Origin: Actinomycetes bacterium
GTDB taxonomy: Bacteria > Actinomycetota > Actinomycetes > Propionibacteriales > Propionibacteriaceae
Length of the DNA: 58,259 bases
Assembly: GCA_023442485.1 (NCBI GenBank)
Contig: JAEZZG010000016.1
Span: forward strand, 1-58,259
Reading direction: 5' to 3'
Positions within the stretch are counted from its first letter, which is position 1. Each line of letters begins with the position of its first letter. Of the stretch, positions 24,140 through 32,557 are shown piece by piece. Under the pieces are notes generated by a model. The model made no database searches, was not told the DNA's origin, and was given only the letters and a program-made list of their open reading frames with translations. A program made the position numbers and the translations under genes.

Positions 24140-25906
24140 CTAGGTTGCGTCCTCGATCTGGCAGATGGCAACACCTGATTCGATGACGTCGCCGACGTTG
24201 GCACCCAAACCGGAGACCACACCGGAACGATGCGCGTTGATCGGTTGCTCCATCTTCATTGCTTCGAGGACGACGATCAGGTCACCCTCGGAGACGGTGT
24301 CACCGTTGGAGACCGCAATCTTGACGATGGTGCCTTGCATCGGGGAAGCCAGATCGTTGCCGCTCGCTTCGGCGACCCGGGCACCTGACCGGGACCTACG
24401 CGTGGGTTTCTTCGGCTTCTTCGGCTCATTGCGTTCGGTCAGAGAAGCCGGCAGACGAACCTCGACCCGACGCCCGTTCACCTCCACAGTCACCGTCTTG
24501 GTCTCGGTCTCGACCAGGGGCTCGCCGATCACCCCGGTCCAGGCAGTAACTTCGATGTCACAGTCAGTCTCGATCCAGCGCGTGTGAATCGCAAAGTTAC
24601 CGTCGGCGGCAACGAAACCCGGATGTTCGACGATGAGGCGATGGAAGGGGAGAACCGTCGGCATCCCGTCAACAAACATCTCTCCCAAAGCCCTCGACGC
24701 CCGAGCCAGGGCCTCAGAACGAGTGCGACCCCAGACGATGAGTTTGGCTAGCAGAGAGTCGAAAGCGCCCGGAACATTCATGCCGGCGTGGTATCCCTCG
24801 TCAACGCGAACCCCAGGCCCACCCGGGACCTGCCATTTCACCACGGTTCCCGGGGCAGGAAGGAAGTTGCGGCCGGCGTCCTCGGCATTGATGCGGAACT
24901 CGAAGGCGTGGCCATCGATAGCAGGATCGTCGTATCCCAGCTCTTCACCCTCGGCGATGCGGAACATCTCCTTGACCAAATCCAGCCCGGTCACCATCTC
25001 CGAGACTGGGTGTTCGACTTGGAGGCGGGTGTTGACCTCTAGGAAGGAGATCGTCCCGTCCTGGCCAACAAGGAATTCGCAGGTGCCAGCACCGACGTAG
25101 CCGGCCTCTTTCAGGATCGCCTTGGACGATTCATAGAGGCGATCGATCTGGGCTTGGCTGAGGAAAGGCGCCGGTGCCTCCTCGACGAGTTTCTGGTGGC
25201 GTCGCTGCAAAGAGCAATCGCGGGTGGTGACGGTGACGACATTACCGTGCTGATCGGCCAAACACTGGGTCTCTACATGCCGGGGGTTGTCGAGGTAGCG
25301 CTCCACGAAACACTCACCTCGTCCGAATGCGGTCAAGGCCTCTCGCGTCGCCGAGTCGAAAAGTTCGGGAATCTCCTCCAGCGTCCGGGCAACCTTCAGT
25401 CCGCGACCGCCACCGCCAAAGGCTGCCTTGATCGCAACCGGAAGCCCGTGGGTGCGCGCAAACTCGACGACTTCGTCAGCGTCTGCAACCGGATCAGGGG
25501 TACCTGGGACGAGGGGAGCGCCCACCTTCTGAGCGATGTGGCGGGCAGTAACCTTGTCTCCGAGCCTGACGATAGCCTCTGGTGGCGGGCCGATCCAGGT
25601 GAGGCCGGCGTCAATAACGGCCTGGGCAAAATCGGCGTTCTCCGATAAGAACCCGTAGCCAGGATGGATCGCATCGGCTCCAGCCCTTTCGGCAACTTCG
25701 AGAATCTTCGCGGCGTTGAGATAGGTCTCTGCCGGGGTCGCCCCGCGCAGGGCGAAGGCTTCGTCGGCGAGCTGAACATGGAGGTTATTGGCGTCCGAAT
25801 CAGCGTAGATGGCCACCGTTGCGATCCCGCAGTCCCGTGCCGTCCTGATCACGCGCACCGCAATCTCGCCACGATTGGCAATCAATACCTTGGTGATTCT
25901 CGCCAT
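24140..25906 (-). CDS. Acyl-CoA carboxylase alpha subunit (biotin carboxylase plus BCCP)
   Basis: 588-aa AccA3/PccA-type subunit. The biotin carboxylase N-domain starts RITKVLIANRGEIAVRVIR. The ATP-grasp domain has FGGGGRGLKV, TTRDCSLQRRHQKLVEEAPAP and EVNTRLQVEHPVSE. A basic linker (KKPKKPTRRSR) leads to the C-terminal biotinyl domain with EAMKMEQP, the biotinylated Lys near residue 551. It carboxylates biotin with ATP and bicarbonate and partners AccD (28503-30077). A GAGGAG ribosome-binding site precedes the ATG. Separation from accD by an SDR and a lipoprotein gene resembles the spaced arrangement in mycobacteria. Confidence 0.95.
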   Translation of the reverse strand: MARITKVLIANRGEIAVRVIRTARDCGIATVAIYADSDANNLHVQLADEAFALRGATPAETYLNAAKILEVAERAGADAIHPGYGFLSENADFAQAVIDAGLTWIGPPPEAIVRLGDKVTARHIAQKVGAPLVPGTPDPVADADEVVEFARTHGLPVAIKAAFGGGGRGLKVARTLEEIPELFDSATREALTAFGRGECFVERYLDNPRHVETQCLADQHGNVVTVTTRDCSLQRRHQKLVEEAPAPFLSQAQIDRLYESSKAILKEAGYVGAGTCEFLVGQDGTISFLEVNTRLQVEHPVSEMVTGLDLVKEMFRIAEGEELGYDDPAIDGHAFEFRINAEDAGRNFLPAPGTVVKWQVPGGPGVRVDEGYHAGMNVPGAFDSLLAKLIVWGRTRSEALARASRALGEMFVDGMPTVLPFHRLIVEHPGFVAADGNFAIHTRWIETDCDIEVTAWTGVIGEPLVETETKTVTVEVNGRRVEVRLPASLTERNEPKKPKKPTRRSRSGARVAEASGNDLASPMQGTIVKIAVSNGDTVSEGDLIVVLEAMKMEQPINAHRSGVVSGLGANVGDVIESGVAICQIEDAT

Positions 25907-26081
25907 GGTGTGAGTTCCTCCTCATTTTTTATTTATCGACCCAAAGTCTGAACGTGAGTCTAATGCCCTCTACGCCCGCGCGGAGAAGCGTCTGGAATTG
26001 GCCCTCGATTCCTGCAGCACCGATCCTGGCTCGATCTGGCCGCCCGGAAAGTGTCGGTCAGTCTCAACGCCTGCTGTGCGT

Positions 26082-26777
26082 CTATCCGGCAGTTGGTCGA
26101 ACCGCGAGATAGTCAATCGTCGCGTCATCGCCCATACTCAAAGCAAAGGAGACAGCCCTCGCCACTGATTCTGGACGCATATGCTCTTCGGGACGATACT
26201 GGCGTCCATAGAACTGTTGACATTCAACTTGCATATCGGTGTCGACCCGCCCGGGGTGGATGGAGACCACCTTTACCCGGCCGCGTTCCTCTTCCCGCAG
26301 TGCATCTGTTAACGCAACCAAAGCATGTTTCGATGCGGAATACACCCCATTCGTAGGCTTTGACGTAAATCCAGAACCAGAGTTGATCGCCACGACACAA
26401 CCACGGGATTGACGCAGAAGCGGTAGACACTCCCTAGTCAGGTCGGCAACTGCCACGACATTCATGGTCAACACCTCTAGCCAGGTATCGTGATCGACGT
26501 CGCCGATCGCGCCCATCTTGGTGATACCGGCGTTGTGAATCAAGGCGTCAAGATGATTGATGCCGGCCACAGCTGCTCGAAGAGCGTCAACATCGCACAG
26601 ATCGACGCAGAAGCCCTCCGCTGATGGAAGAGAGGCGACAACCTCATCGACTCGGGATTGGTCACGTCCTCCCACGAGTAGGTGATAGTCGTCGGCGAGT
26701 TCACGGCAGATTGCCAGGCCAATGCCTCGGGTACCCCCGGTCACCAGTGCTACGCGTCGTTGAGATTCGGATGCCAT
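26082..26777 (-). CDS. Short-chain dehydrogenase/reductase
   Basis: 231-aa classical SDR. It has TGGTRGIGLA for NAD(P) binding, HNAGITKMG, the catalytic Ser in INSGSG, and YSASKHA with catalytic Tyr and Lys; HPGRVDTDM follows. The start at 26777 is supported by a GGAGG ribosome-binding site 5 nt upstream; the longer frame from 26816 includes that site and is rejected. The substrate is not predictable. It sits between the carboxylase alpha gene and a divergent lipoprotein gene, with no clear functional link. Confidence 0.88.
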   Translation of the reverse strand: MASESQRRVALVTGGTRGIGLAICRELADDYHLLVGGRDQSRVDEVVASLPSAEGFCVDLCDVDALRAAVAGINHLDALIHNAGITKMGAIGDVDHDTWLEVLTMNVVAVADLTRECLPLLRQSRGCVVAINSGSGFTSKPTNGVYSASKHALVALTDALREEERGRVKVVSIHPGRVDTDMQVECQQFYGRQYRPEEHMRPESVARAVSFALSMGDDATIDYLAVRPTAG

Positions 26778-26910
26778 TGAAGCCTCCAAGAAGTGTCGGT
26801 TCAGGTCTGTCACCACGAAGCCTAGCTAATCTAGGATCAGCCCGTCAGGAGAAATGATCAGAGCCAGGTCAGATGAATCCGTCGGAATCTCGGTTGATGA
26901 GGTGACAATC

Positions 26911-27453
26911 ATGTTGAGACGCGCCCACGATCATGGCGGAAGTCCGTGCCTAAGGTGTGGCCACCGTCGGCACCTCGTGCAACGATTGTGCAACCTAGGT
27001 TTGGTGCGCACGATGATCGTGACCTTGGTCATGACGGCGATCCTGGCGGGGTCGGTCTCGGGGTGCGCCGGGGACGTCAATCAACGCTCCCACAACGCCA
27101 ATCAAGCCTTGCCCAATACCTCAGTCGGCATGGACATTGAGCCATCAATAATCAGCCAGACAGTCCCACCCGGAGCCGTCAGCCTGATTGACTACGGCGT
27201 GACCCATCTTCCTAGATATGTGTCCTTGCCCGCCGGAATCGACATTCGTTTGGTAACGGACCTTCCCCATCTGGTGATGGTGACTGCTGATTCAACCAAG
27301 GCTAGATCCATCATCGACTTTCTTGCCGCCCAAGCTAGTGACTGGGGGCTGACAGTGGTGGCGGTATCAGGCAATGCCTTGATCTGTGAAAAAGGCCAGT
27401 TCCGGATCAGTGTCAGTTGCGCCAAAGAATGTGCCGTAGTGATTCGCAGCTAG
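26911..27453 (+). CDS. Hypothetical lipoprotein
   Basis: Unrecognised small secreted protein. A hydrophobic segment MIVTLVMTAILAGSVSGC ends in a plausible lipobox (VSGC). The mature part of about 130 residues has no motif I know; it contains a C-terminal SVSCAKECAVV. Start choice is difficult. ATG 26911 has GAGGTGA 5 nt upstream but leaves about 51 residues, including CLRCGHRR, before the lipobox Cys. ATG 26854 has AGGAG only 2 nt upstream. A GTG at 27004 gives a normal-length signal peptide but no clear ribosome-binding site. It is divergent from the SDR and likely lineage-restricted. Confidence 0.55.
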   Translation: MLRRAHDHGGSPCLRCGHRRHLVQRLCNLGLVRTMIVTLVMTAILAGSVSGCAGDVNQRSHNANQALPNTSVGMDIEPSIISQTVPPGAVSLIDYGVTHLPRYVSLPAGIDIRLVTDLPHLVMVTADSTKARSIIDFLAAQASDWGLTVVAVSGNALICEKGQFRISVSCAKECAVVIRS

Positions 27454-27552
27454 GTCCAGGCGCGGTCACGTGCAGGGTCAATGACGGCGGTGAGCCCCGT
27501 CTTGCCAAGATGGTGCGCGCGAAGAATCGGAGAGCCGGTTGCTAACTGACAA

Positions 27553-28155
27553 TCACCGATTCCACAACGATACCCACTCGACACCTAGATCAATCAGGGT
27601 CTGGCGCAGCAACGGAAGGGAAATACCGGACACGTTGTGGTGATCCCCGATTAGGCGAGTGATGAAGGCCGATCCATAACCGTCAATGGTGAAAGCCCCC
27701 GCGACCTTGGCTGGCTCTCCGGTAGCGACATAGGCGTCAATCTCGTCGTCAGACAAATCCGCGAAGAACACCTCAGTCGATTCCGTTCTGGTGGCGGCGC
27801 GTTCGCCTCGGTCGTCGATGACGCGGACGTGGTGGCCGGTGTGCAGGATGCCCCGTCCACCCCGCATCATCAACCATCGCTGCCGGGCCGCTGAAGCAGT
27901 GCCCGGTTTACCGAAAGGCCGCCCGCCAAATTCCAGCATCGAATCACAGCCGATCACCACTGTCGGTGAGTCGATGGCCAAGGTGTCACGCACAGCCCTA
28001 GCCTTCAACGTGGCCAAGGTCGCGACCAGCTCCTCGCAGTCGAGTGCCACCACCCCAGATTCGTCGACCTCAGAGGGAATCACGACGGGCTCGATTCCTG
28101 CGCGCCGCAACTCGGCAAGACGGGCAGGGGATTTCGAGGCTAGGACGACACGCAT
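27553..28155 (-). CDS. maf: Maf-family nucleotide pyrophosphatase
   Basis: 200-aa house-cleaning enzyme hydrolysing non-canonical or unneeded nucleoside triphosphates to monophosphates. The N-terminal RVVLASKSPARLAELRRAGI, the SEVDE motif, VVIGCDSM with the catalytic Asp and KVAGAFTIDGYGS are all diagnostic. TAGACT on the minus strand (28162-28167) lies 6 nt before the ATG, so transcription is predicted to be leaderless. It lies downstream of accD-accE as in mycobacteria, where maf also follows accE5. Confidence 0.93.
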   Translation of the reverse strand: MRVVLASKSPARLAELRRAGIEPVVIPSEVDESGVVALDCEELVATLATLKARAVRDTLAIDSPTVVIGCDSMLEFGGRPFGKPGTASAARQRWLMMRGGRGILHTGHHVRVIDDRGERAATRTESTEVFFADLSDDEIDAYVATGEPAKVAGAFTIDGYGSAFITRLIGDHHNVSGISLPLLRQTLIDLGVEWVSLWNR

Positions 28156-28214
28156 GAGCCCAGTCTAATGACGTCAACCCTCGATACTTCGTTCAGTGAT
28201 GGAATGGCGAGGAT

Positions 28215-28493
28215 TTAACGCAGAGAGCCGCGCCAGACTTCGCGGGCCGGAATGAAGGGCTGGCGGACAGTATGCCAATAGGATTTCCAGCCGCCAGCGA
28301 TGGGGCGGTCATCGTTGAGCCGGCCATCTTCTGCTGGGCGGGTCACAGCAGCCAGCACCGCTACCAGTGCGGCCAGCTCGTCATCGGTAGGGTTACCGCG
28401 AGCCACCGTCACCAGCGGCGCTGTCTCTTCCCGGTCCAACCCGGGGCTGGGGGAGACCGGGACATCGGGGAGCCAAGAATGAGTGTCCATCAT
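28215..28493 (-). CDS. accE: Acyl-CoA carboxylase epsilon subunit
   Basis: Small (about 92 aa) actinobacteria-specific AccE/PccE subunit that stabilises the AccA-AccD complex. The family motif VTVARGNPTDDELAALVAVLAA is followed by a C-terminal W/R-rich segment (GGWKSYWHTVRQ, VWRGSLR). Starts at ATG 28493 or 28490 (tandem ATGATG), 9 nt after accD, so the two are co-transcribed and probably translationally coupled. Confidence 0.9.
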   Translation of the reverse strand: MMDTHSWLPDVPVSPSPGLDREETAPLVTVARGNPTDDELAALVAVLAAVTRPAEDGRLNDDRPIAGGWKSYWHTVRQPFIPAREVWRGSLR

Positions 28494-28502
28494 CAACCTG
28501 CT

Positions 28503-30077
28503 CTACAGCGGGATATTCCCGTGTTTCTTCGGCGGCAAGGAATCGCGCTTGGTGCGCAGTAACCGCAACACCCTGATGATCTCGGCGCGAGTCTCGTGCG
28601 GGTAGATGATTTGGTCAATATAGCCGCGTTCGGAGGCGACATAGGGGTTGGCCAAGGTGTCGTTGTATTCAGCAATCAAGTCGGCGCGGAGCTGATCGGG
28701 GTCGCGGGCTTCCGCCAGCGCCTTCTTGTGCAGCACATTCACTGCCCCTTCGGCGCCCATCACCGCGATTTGGGCAGTCGGCCAGGCGAAATTGACGTCG
28801 GCACCAAGATGTTTCGACCCCATCACGATGTAGGCCCCGCCATAGGCCTTGCGGGTCACCACCGTCACCAATGGCACCGTGGCTTCTGCATAGGCATAGA
28901 TCAGTTTGGCACCGCGACGGATGATACCGTCATGCTCTTGCCCCACCCCGGGCAAGAAACCAGGGGTGTCAACGAAGGTCAACACCGGGACGTTGAATGC
29001 GTCGCAGGTACGAACGAAGCGGGCCGCCTTCTCGGAGGCCTTGATGTCCAAACACCCGGCAAAATGCATTGGCTGATTAGCGATGATCCCCACCGAACGC
29101 CCCTCGATCCGGCCGAAACCGCAGATGATATTGGGTGCGTAGAGCTCTTGAACCTCCAGCATCTCGTCATCGTCTAAGACGGTGCGGATCAGCTCCCGCA
29201 TGTCATAGGGCTGGTTTGCTGAATCCGGGATGAGCGTGTCGAGTTTGCGGTCATGGTCGGTGATCGTCAGATCGACTTCGGCGTCATCGTAGATAGGTGG
29301 GTCTTCGAGGTTATTTTGGGGGAGATAGGTAATCAGGTCGCGGACATATTCAATCGCGTCGAGGTCGTCGGCAGCCAGATAGTGGGCGTTGCCCGCCTTT
29401 TCGTTGTGGATGCGCGCACCGCCGAGTTCTTCCAGGGAGACGTTCTCGCCGGTGACGGAGCGGATCACCTCCGGGCCTGTGATGAACATTTGCGAGGTTT
29501 GGTCAACCATGACGATGAAATCTGTCAGCGCCGGGGAGTAGACGTGGCCGCCTGCAGCGGCTCCCATGATCAGCGAGATCTGCGGGATGACCCCAGACGC
29601 GGTGGTGTTACGCATGAAGATCTCGCCGTACATGCCAAGCGAGACCACACCCTCTTGGATGCGAGCGCCGCCACCCTCATTGATGCCGATTAGTGGCACA
29701 CCGGTCTTGACCGCGAAGTCGATGATCTTGCAGATCTTTTCGCCGTAGACCTGGCCGAGGGAGCCACCGAAAATCGAGACGTCTTGGCTGAAAACACACA
29801 CCGGTCGGCCATGGATAGCCCCGACCCCGATGATGACGCCGTCACCGTAGGGGCGGTTCTTCTCCATCCCGAAAGCTGTAGAGCGGTGACGGGAAAACTC
29901 GTCAAGCTCGGAGAAAGAACCCTCATCAAGGAGGGCGTGGACACGTTCGCGCGCCGTCATCTTGCCTCTGGCGTGCTGTTTTTCGATCGCCGACTTCGGG
30001 GCAGCATTGATTGCCTCGTCGATCCGTCGTCCCAGATCAGCGATCTTTCCGGCTGTCGTGCGCAAATCGTTCTCCAT
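28503..30077 (-). CDS. accD: Acyl-CoA carboxylase carboxyltransferase (beta) subunit
   Basis: 524-aa biotin-dependent carboxyltransferase (AccD5/PccB type), transferring CO2 from biotin to propionyl-CoA or another short acyl-CoA. The crotonase-fold halves show INEGGGARIQEG (first oxyanion loop), a Gly-rich GAAAGGHVYSPAL, TFVDTPGFLPGVGQE and YGGAYIVMGSK. MENDLRTTAGKIADL is the normal family N-terminus, and GGTGG lies just upstream. The long frame back to 30317 runs antisense into birA and is rejected. Methylmalonyl-CoA formation is the likely role in a propionate-producing organism, but acyl specificity is not proven. Confidence 0.95.
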   Translation of the reverse strand: MENDLRTTAGKIADLGRRIDEAINAAPKSAIEKQHARGKMTARERVHALLDEGSFSELDEFSRHRSTAFGMEKNRPYGDGVIIGVGAIHGRPVCVFSQDVSIFGGSLGQVYGEKICKIIDFAVKTGVPLIGINEGGGARIQEGVVSLGMYGEIFMRNTTASGVIPQISLIMGAAAGGHVYSPALTDFIVMVDQTSQMFITGPEVIRSVTGENVSLEELGGARIHNEKAGNAHYLAADDLDAIEYVRDLITYLPQNNLEDPPIYDDAEVDLTITDHDRKLDTLIPDSANQPYDMRELIRTVLDDDEMLEVQELYAPNIICGFGRIEGRSVGIIANQPMHFAGCLDIKASEKAARFVRTCDAFNVPVLTFVDTPGFLPGVGQEHDGIIRRGAKLIYAYAEATVPLVTVVTRKAYGGAYIVMGSKHLGADVNFAWPTAQIAVMGAEGAVNVLHKKALAEARDPDQLRADLIAEYNDTLANPYVASERGYIDQIIYPHETRAEIIRVLRLLRTKRDSLPPKKHGNIPL

Positions 30078-30159
30078 ATACTCCACCTTAGCGATTCGTC
30101 TCCGATCGTGGAACCGTGCCCGTTTTTCGCCTCCTCGATCGCGGTCGTAGTCTGGAACC

Positions 30160-31092
30160 ATGACTACCGGCTGCCAGTTCCCTCCTTCAGAACCGACTCC
30201 ACACCCCACCCCCGCTCCCGGCGAGGAACACGACATGCACGTTGACCCAGACGTCGTGGCCGCCGTCCCGATCCAAACTGAGCGGGTTCCACTCCCCGCT
30301 GACAACGCCGGGCCCACCCCGGTGGTCGATTACGACGAACTCGTCCAACGCCTCGATGGCAGCATGTGGGGGCCGATCGAGGTGGTCGACGAAACCGGCT
30401 CGACCAACGCGGATCTGCTCGCTCAAGCCCGCGCCGGGGCAAGCACCGGGACGGTGCTCATCGCCGGACGTCAAACCTTAGGCAGGGGGCGTTTCCAGCG
30501 GGTATGGGAGTCACCTGCCGGCGCCTCGGTGTCGGTGTCGATGATCGTGCGCCCGAGCCAACCGATGACGCAGTGGCCGTGGCTGAGCGCGGCTGCCGGG
30601 ATGGCGGTGAGGCAAGGAATCATGGCTGCTACCGGCTGCGATCCACGCCGTCTCGTACTGAAATGGCCCAATGACGTCCTTCTCGACGGCAAGAAGGTGT
30701 GCGGAATCCTTGCCGAACAGACTTTCCAGGACGGCCAAGCTGCCGTGGTGATCGGGATCGGGATCAACACCTTCATGGATCAAGATCAACTGCCGATCGT
30801 CAACGCCACCTCACTCCAGCTAGCGCAACTAAAGTGCAACCCGACTTCGGTGGTGGCTGAGGTGTTGACATCCTTTGCTCATTACTGGGACGTGTGGGAG
30901 GCGACCGGCACCTTACGCAACGACTACCGTCAACAATTGGGCACCTTGGGCAGGGAAGTCAATGTGGTCATCACCGCGGACCAGATCGAGACCGGGCTGG
31001 CTGTCGATGTGGACGAATATGGCCAGCTCGTCGTCAAGGTTGACGGCCAGCGCCGGGCCTATTCGGCGGGAGACGTCACCCATCTGCGTTGA
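30160..31092 (+). CDS. birA: Biotin-[acetyl-CoA-carboxylase] ligase
   Basis: 310-aa biotin protein ligase that biotinylates the AMKM lysine of the carboxylase alpha subunit. It has no N-terminal HTH, so it is not a repressor; instead about 60 Pro-rich residues precede the catalytic domain. Catalytic motifs are ETGSTNADLL, GRGRFQRVWESPAG and LKWPNDVLLDGKKVCGILAE (biotin/AMP-binding Lys). TAGTCT at 30148-30153 is 6 nt before the ATG, so it is probably leaderless; an in-frame ATG at 30235 would give a shorter protein. It is divergent from accD with 82 nt between starts, matching the functional link. Confidence 0.92.
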   Translation: MTTGCQFPPSEPTPHPTPAPGEEHDMHVDPDVVAAVPIQTERVPLPADNAGPTPVVDYDELVQRLDGSMWGPIEVVDETGSTNADLLAQARAGASTGTVLIAGRQTLGRGRFQRVWESPAGASVSVSMIVRPSQPMTQWPWLSAAAGMAVRQGIMAATGCDPRRLVLKWPNDVLLDGKKVCGILAEQTFQDGQAAVVIGIGINTFMDQDQLPIVNATSLQLAQLKCNPTSVVAEVLTSFAHYWDVWEATGTLRNDYRQQLGTLGREVNVVITADQIETGLAVDVDEYGQLVVKVDGQRRAYSAGDVTHLR

Positions 31093-31135
31093 CCGACTAG
31101 TCTGAATGTCTCGGTAAGCACACCAGGAGATTGTC

Positions 31136-31696
31136 GTGGCAAGTGAACAGCTCATCGACCAGTGGAAGCCTCAGCCGGTGCGGGTGATCTGGGCTTTTCT
31201 TGTCGTCATGGTCAGTCTGGGGGCCCTCCTTGCCTACTCTGTGTTGGTCCCCAAACTCAACGTCGCATGGTTGTGGCAGGTCGAGACCATCGTGGCCGGG
31301 ATCGTCGTGGTCGGCACCTGCGCCTTCCTCGTGTGGCGGATGATCGAGTGGGCGTCGGTCAGCTATACCCTCACCGCAGATAGGCTCAGCATTAAATCCG
31401 GGTTGTTGTCCTCCCGGCGTCACGATGTGTTGTTGTCGCGAATCTCGCAGGTCACGATAAGGCAAAACCTGTGGGGGAGGATGACCAAGTCAGGGCAGAT
31501 TCATCTGACGACGGTGGACGGCACTCAGTTCGGGTTGATATACGTCCCGAATGTCAGGCGGCTACACAACTTCTTCGCCGAAGAAGTCGAGAAGAATCGC
31601 ACCCGCGCCAGGATCGGGCTCTTAGAGGCCAGTATTCGCGCCTCCCAGCAGGAGCTTTTGAGGCTGCGTGGAATGGGCGGCCACCGGCAGGGATGA
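31136..31696 (+). CDS. PH-domain (bPH2/YdbS-like) membrane protein
   Basis: 186 aa. Two transmembrane helices (about residues 17-40 and 46-70) are followed by a bacterial PH-like domain (YTLTADRLSIKSGLLSSRRHDVLLSRISQV, shown by its core RLSIKSGLLS) and a helical, charged C-terminus. It resembles the Rv3278c-type protein that also lies beside birA and accD5 in mycobacteria. Function unknown. GTG start with AGGAG upstream. Convergent with peptidase E. Confidence 0.82.
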   Translation: MASEQLIDQWKPQPVRVIWAFLVVMVSLGALLAYSVLVPKLNVAWLWQVETIVAGIVVVGTCAFLVWRMIEWASVSYTLTADRLSIKSGLLSSRRHDVLLSRISQVTIRQNLWGRMTKSGQIHLTTVDGTQFGLIYVPNVRRLHNFFAEEVEKNRTRARIGLLEASIRASQQELLRLRGMGGHRQG

Positions 31697-31697
31697 G

Positions 31698-31720
31698 CCA
31701 GCCGAAGGCGCTTCGGCTGG
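31698..31720. terminator. Terminator hairpin between convergent genes
   Basis: A perfect 10-bp stem, CCAGCCGAAG at 31698-31707 and CTTCGGCTGG at 31711-31720, with loop GCG. It sits between the convergent PH-domain and peptidase E genes and can serve both directions. No strong U-run is present on either side. Confidence 0.65.
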
Positions 31721-31754
31721 GACGGGATTGGGATAGGGCGAGTTCCTGCCGCCT

Positions 31755-32474
31755 CTAAATCAGGTGCGGGGTGAGTACCTCAGTCACTACCCCCGATGTT
31801 GTCGGTTCGTTGGACGGGTCAATCCGCAAGGCCTGACGTCCAGGCTCCTCGGCGACGACCTCAGTTAGTTCGCCGTCGACGAAGTGCAGCCCAACCCCGT
31901 CGTCGACCCCGTAACCGCCGGGAAGGGCCCCCGAGGCGATGGATTGGGTGAAGACCGGGGCGCGGTCAGCTTCATAGGAAAAATGTGGGGAGAATGACCC
32001 TTCGATGATGGAGCATCCGCCCCTCCAGGGGCGCACGTCGCCGTAGGTATCGGTTGTGCATCCTTGGAACCAGCAGCTCGCCCCAGCGGAAATCCCACCT
32101 AAGACGATGTCGCGGTCCGGATTCTTCGCCATCGAACGCAACAGGGTGGAGACGCCGTGAATGTTCCACAAAGCCATCAGATTGACCGTCGATCCACCAC
32201 CGACGATGACCACGTCGGCGTCATTGAGGCGCTCAATCGACCGGCCGGCGTCTTGCCAGAGGGTCAGCACCATGGTGCGTACCCCGAGAACCCCGTAGGC
32301 GTTGAGGAACTGGTTGATATAGGCGGGTGAATCCGCCGAAGCCGTCGGAACAAAGCACACGAGGGGAGACCGCTTTGGGCATAGGTCGAGCAGGTACCGA
32401 TCCAGGGGTGTTGCAGCGCCCGTCTTAGACATGGAAAAACCGCCGCCACCCATCGCCAGAATATGTGTGGTCAT
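31755..32474 (-). CDS. Peptidase E (S51) family protein
   Basis: 239 aa, with the glutamine-amidotransferase-like fold of family S51. The nucleophile elbow is GGISAGASCW with Ser129; the upstream VVIVGGGSTVNLM strand and the N-terminal ILAMGGGGFS are typical. S51 enzymes include alpha-aspartyl dipeptidase and cyanophycinase; the short length and single domain fit a peptidase E-like enzyme. There is no obvious functional tie to its neighbours. Confidence 0.85.
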   Translation of the reverse strand: MTTHILAMGGGGFSMSKTGAATPLDRYLLDLCPKRSPLVCFVPTASADSPAYINQFLNAYGVLGVRTMVLTLWQDAGRSIERLNDADVVIVGGGSTVNLMALWNIHGVSTLLRSMAKNPDRDIVLGGISAGASCWFQGCTTDTYGDVRPWRGGCSIIEGSFSPHFSYEADRAPVFTQSIASGALPGGYGVDDGVGLHFVDGELTEVVAEEPGRQALRIDPSNEPTTSGVVTEVLTPHLI

Positions 32475-32557
32475 AGCCGTATTCTTCCATAACCTCGTGG
32501 ACAGGTGAGGTGAGCACCGAATTCAGTCGCACGGTGAAAGTCGGTAAGCTCTGCCGG

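Noticed and set aside
30078..30317. 80-residue N-terminal extension of accD
   Set aside because: It reads antisense through birA; the family N-terminus begins at 30077 with its own ribosome-binding site.
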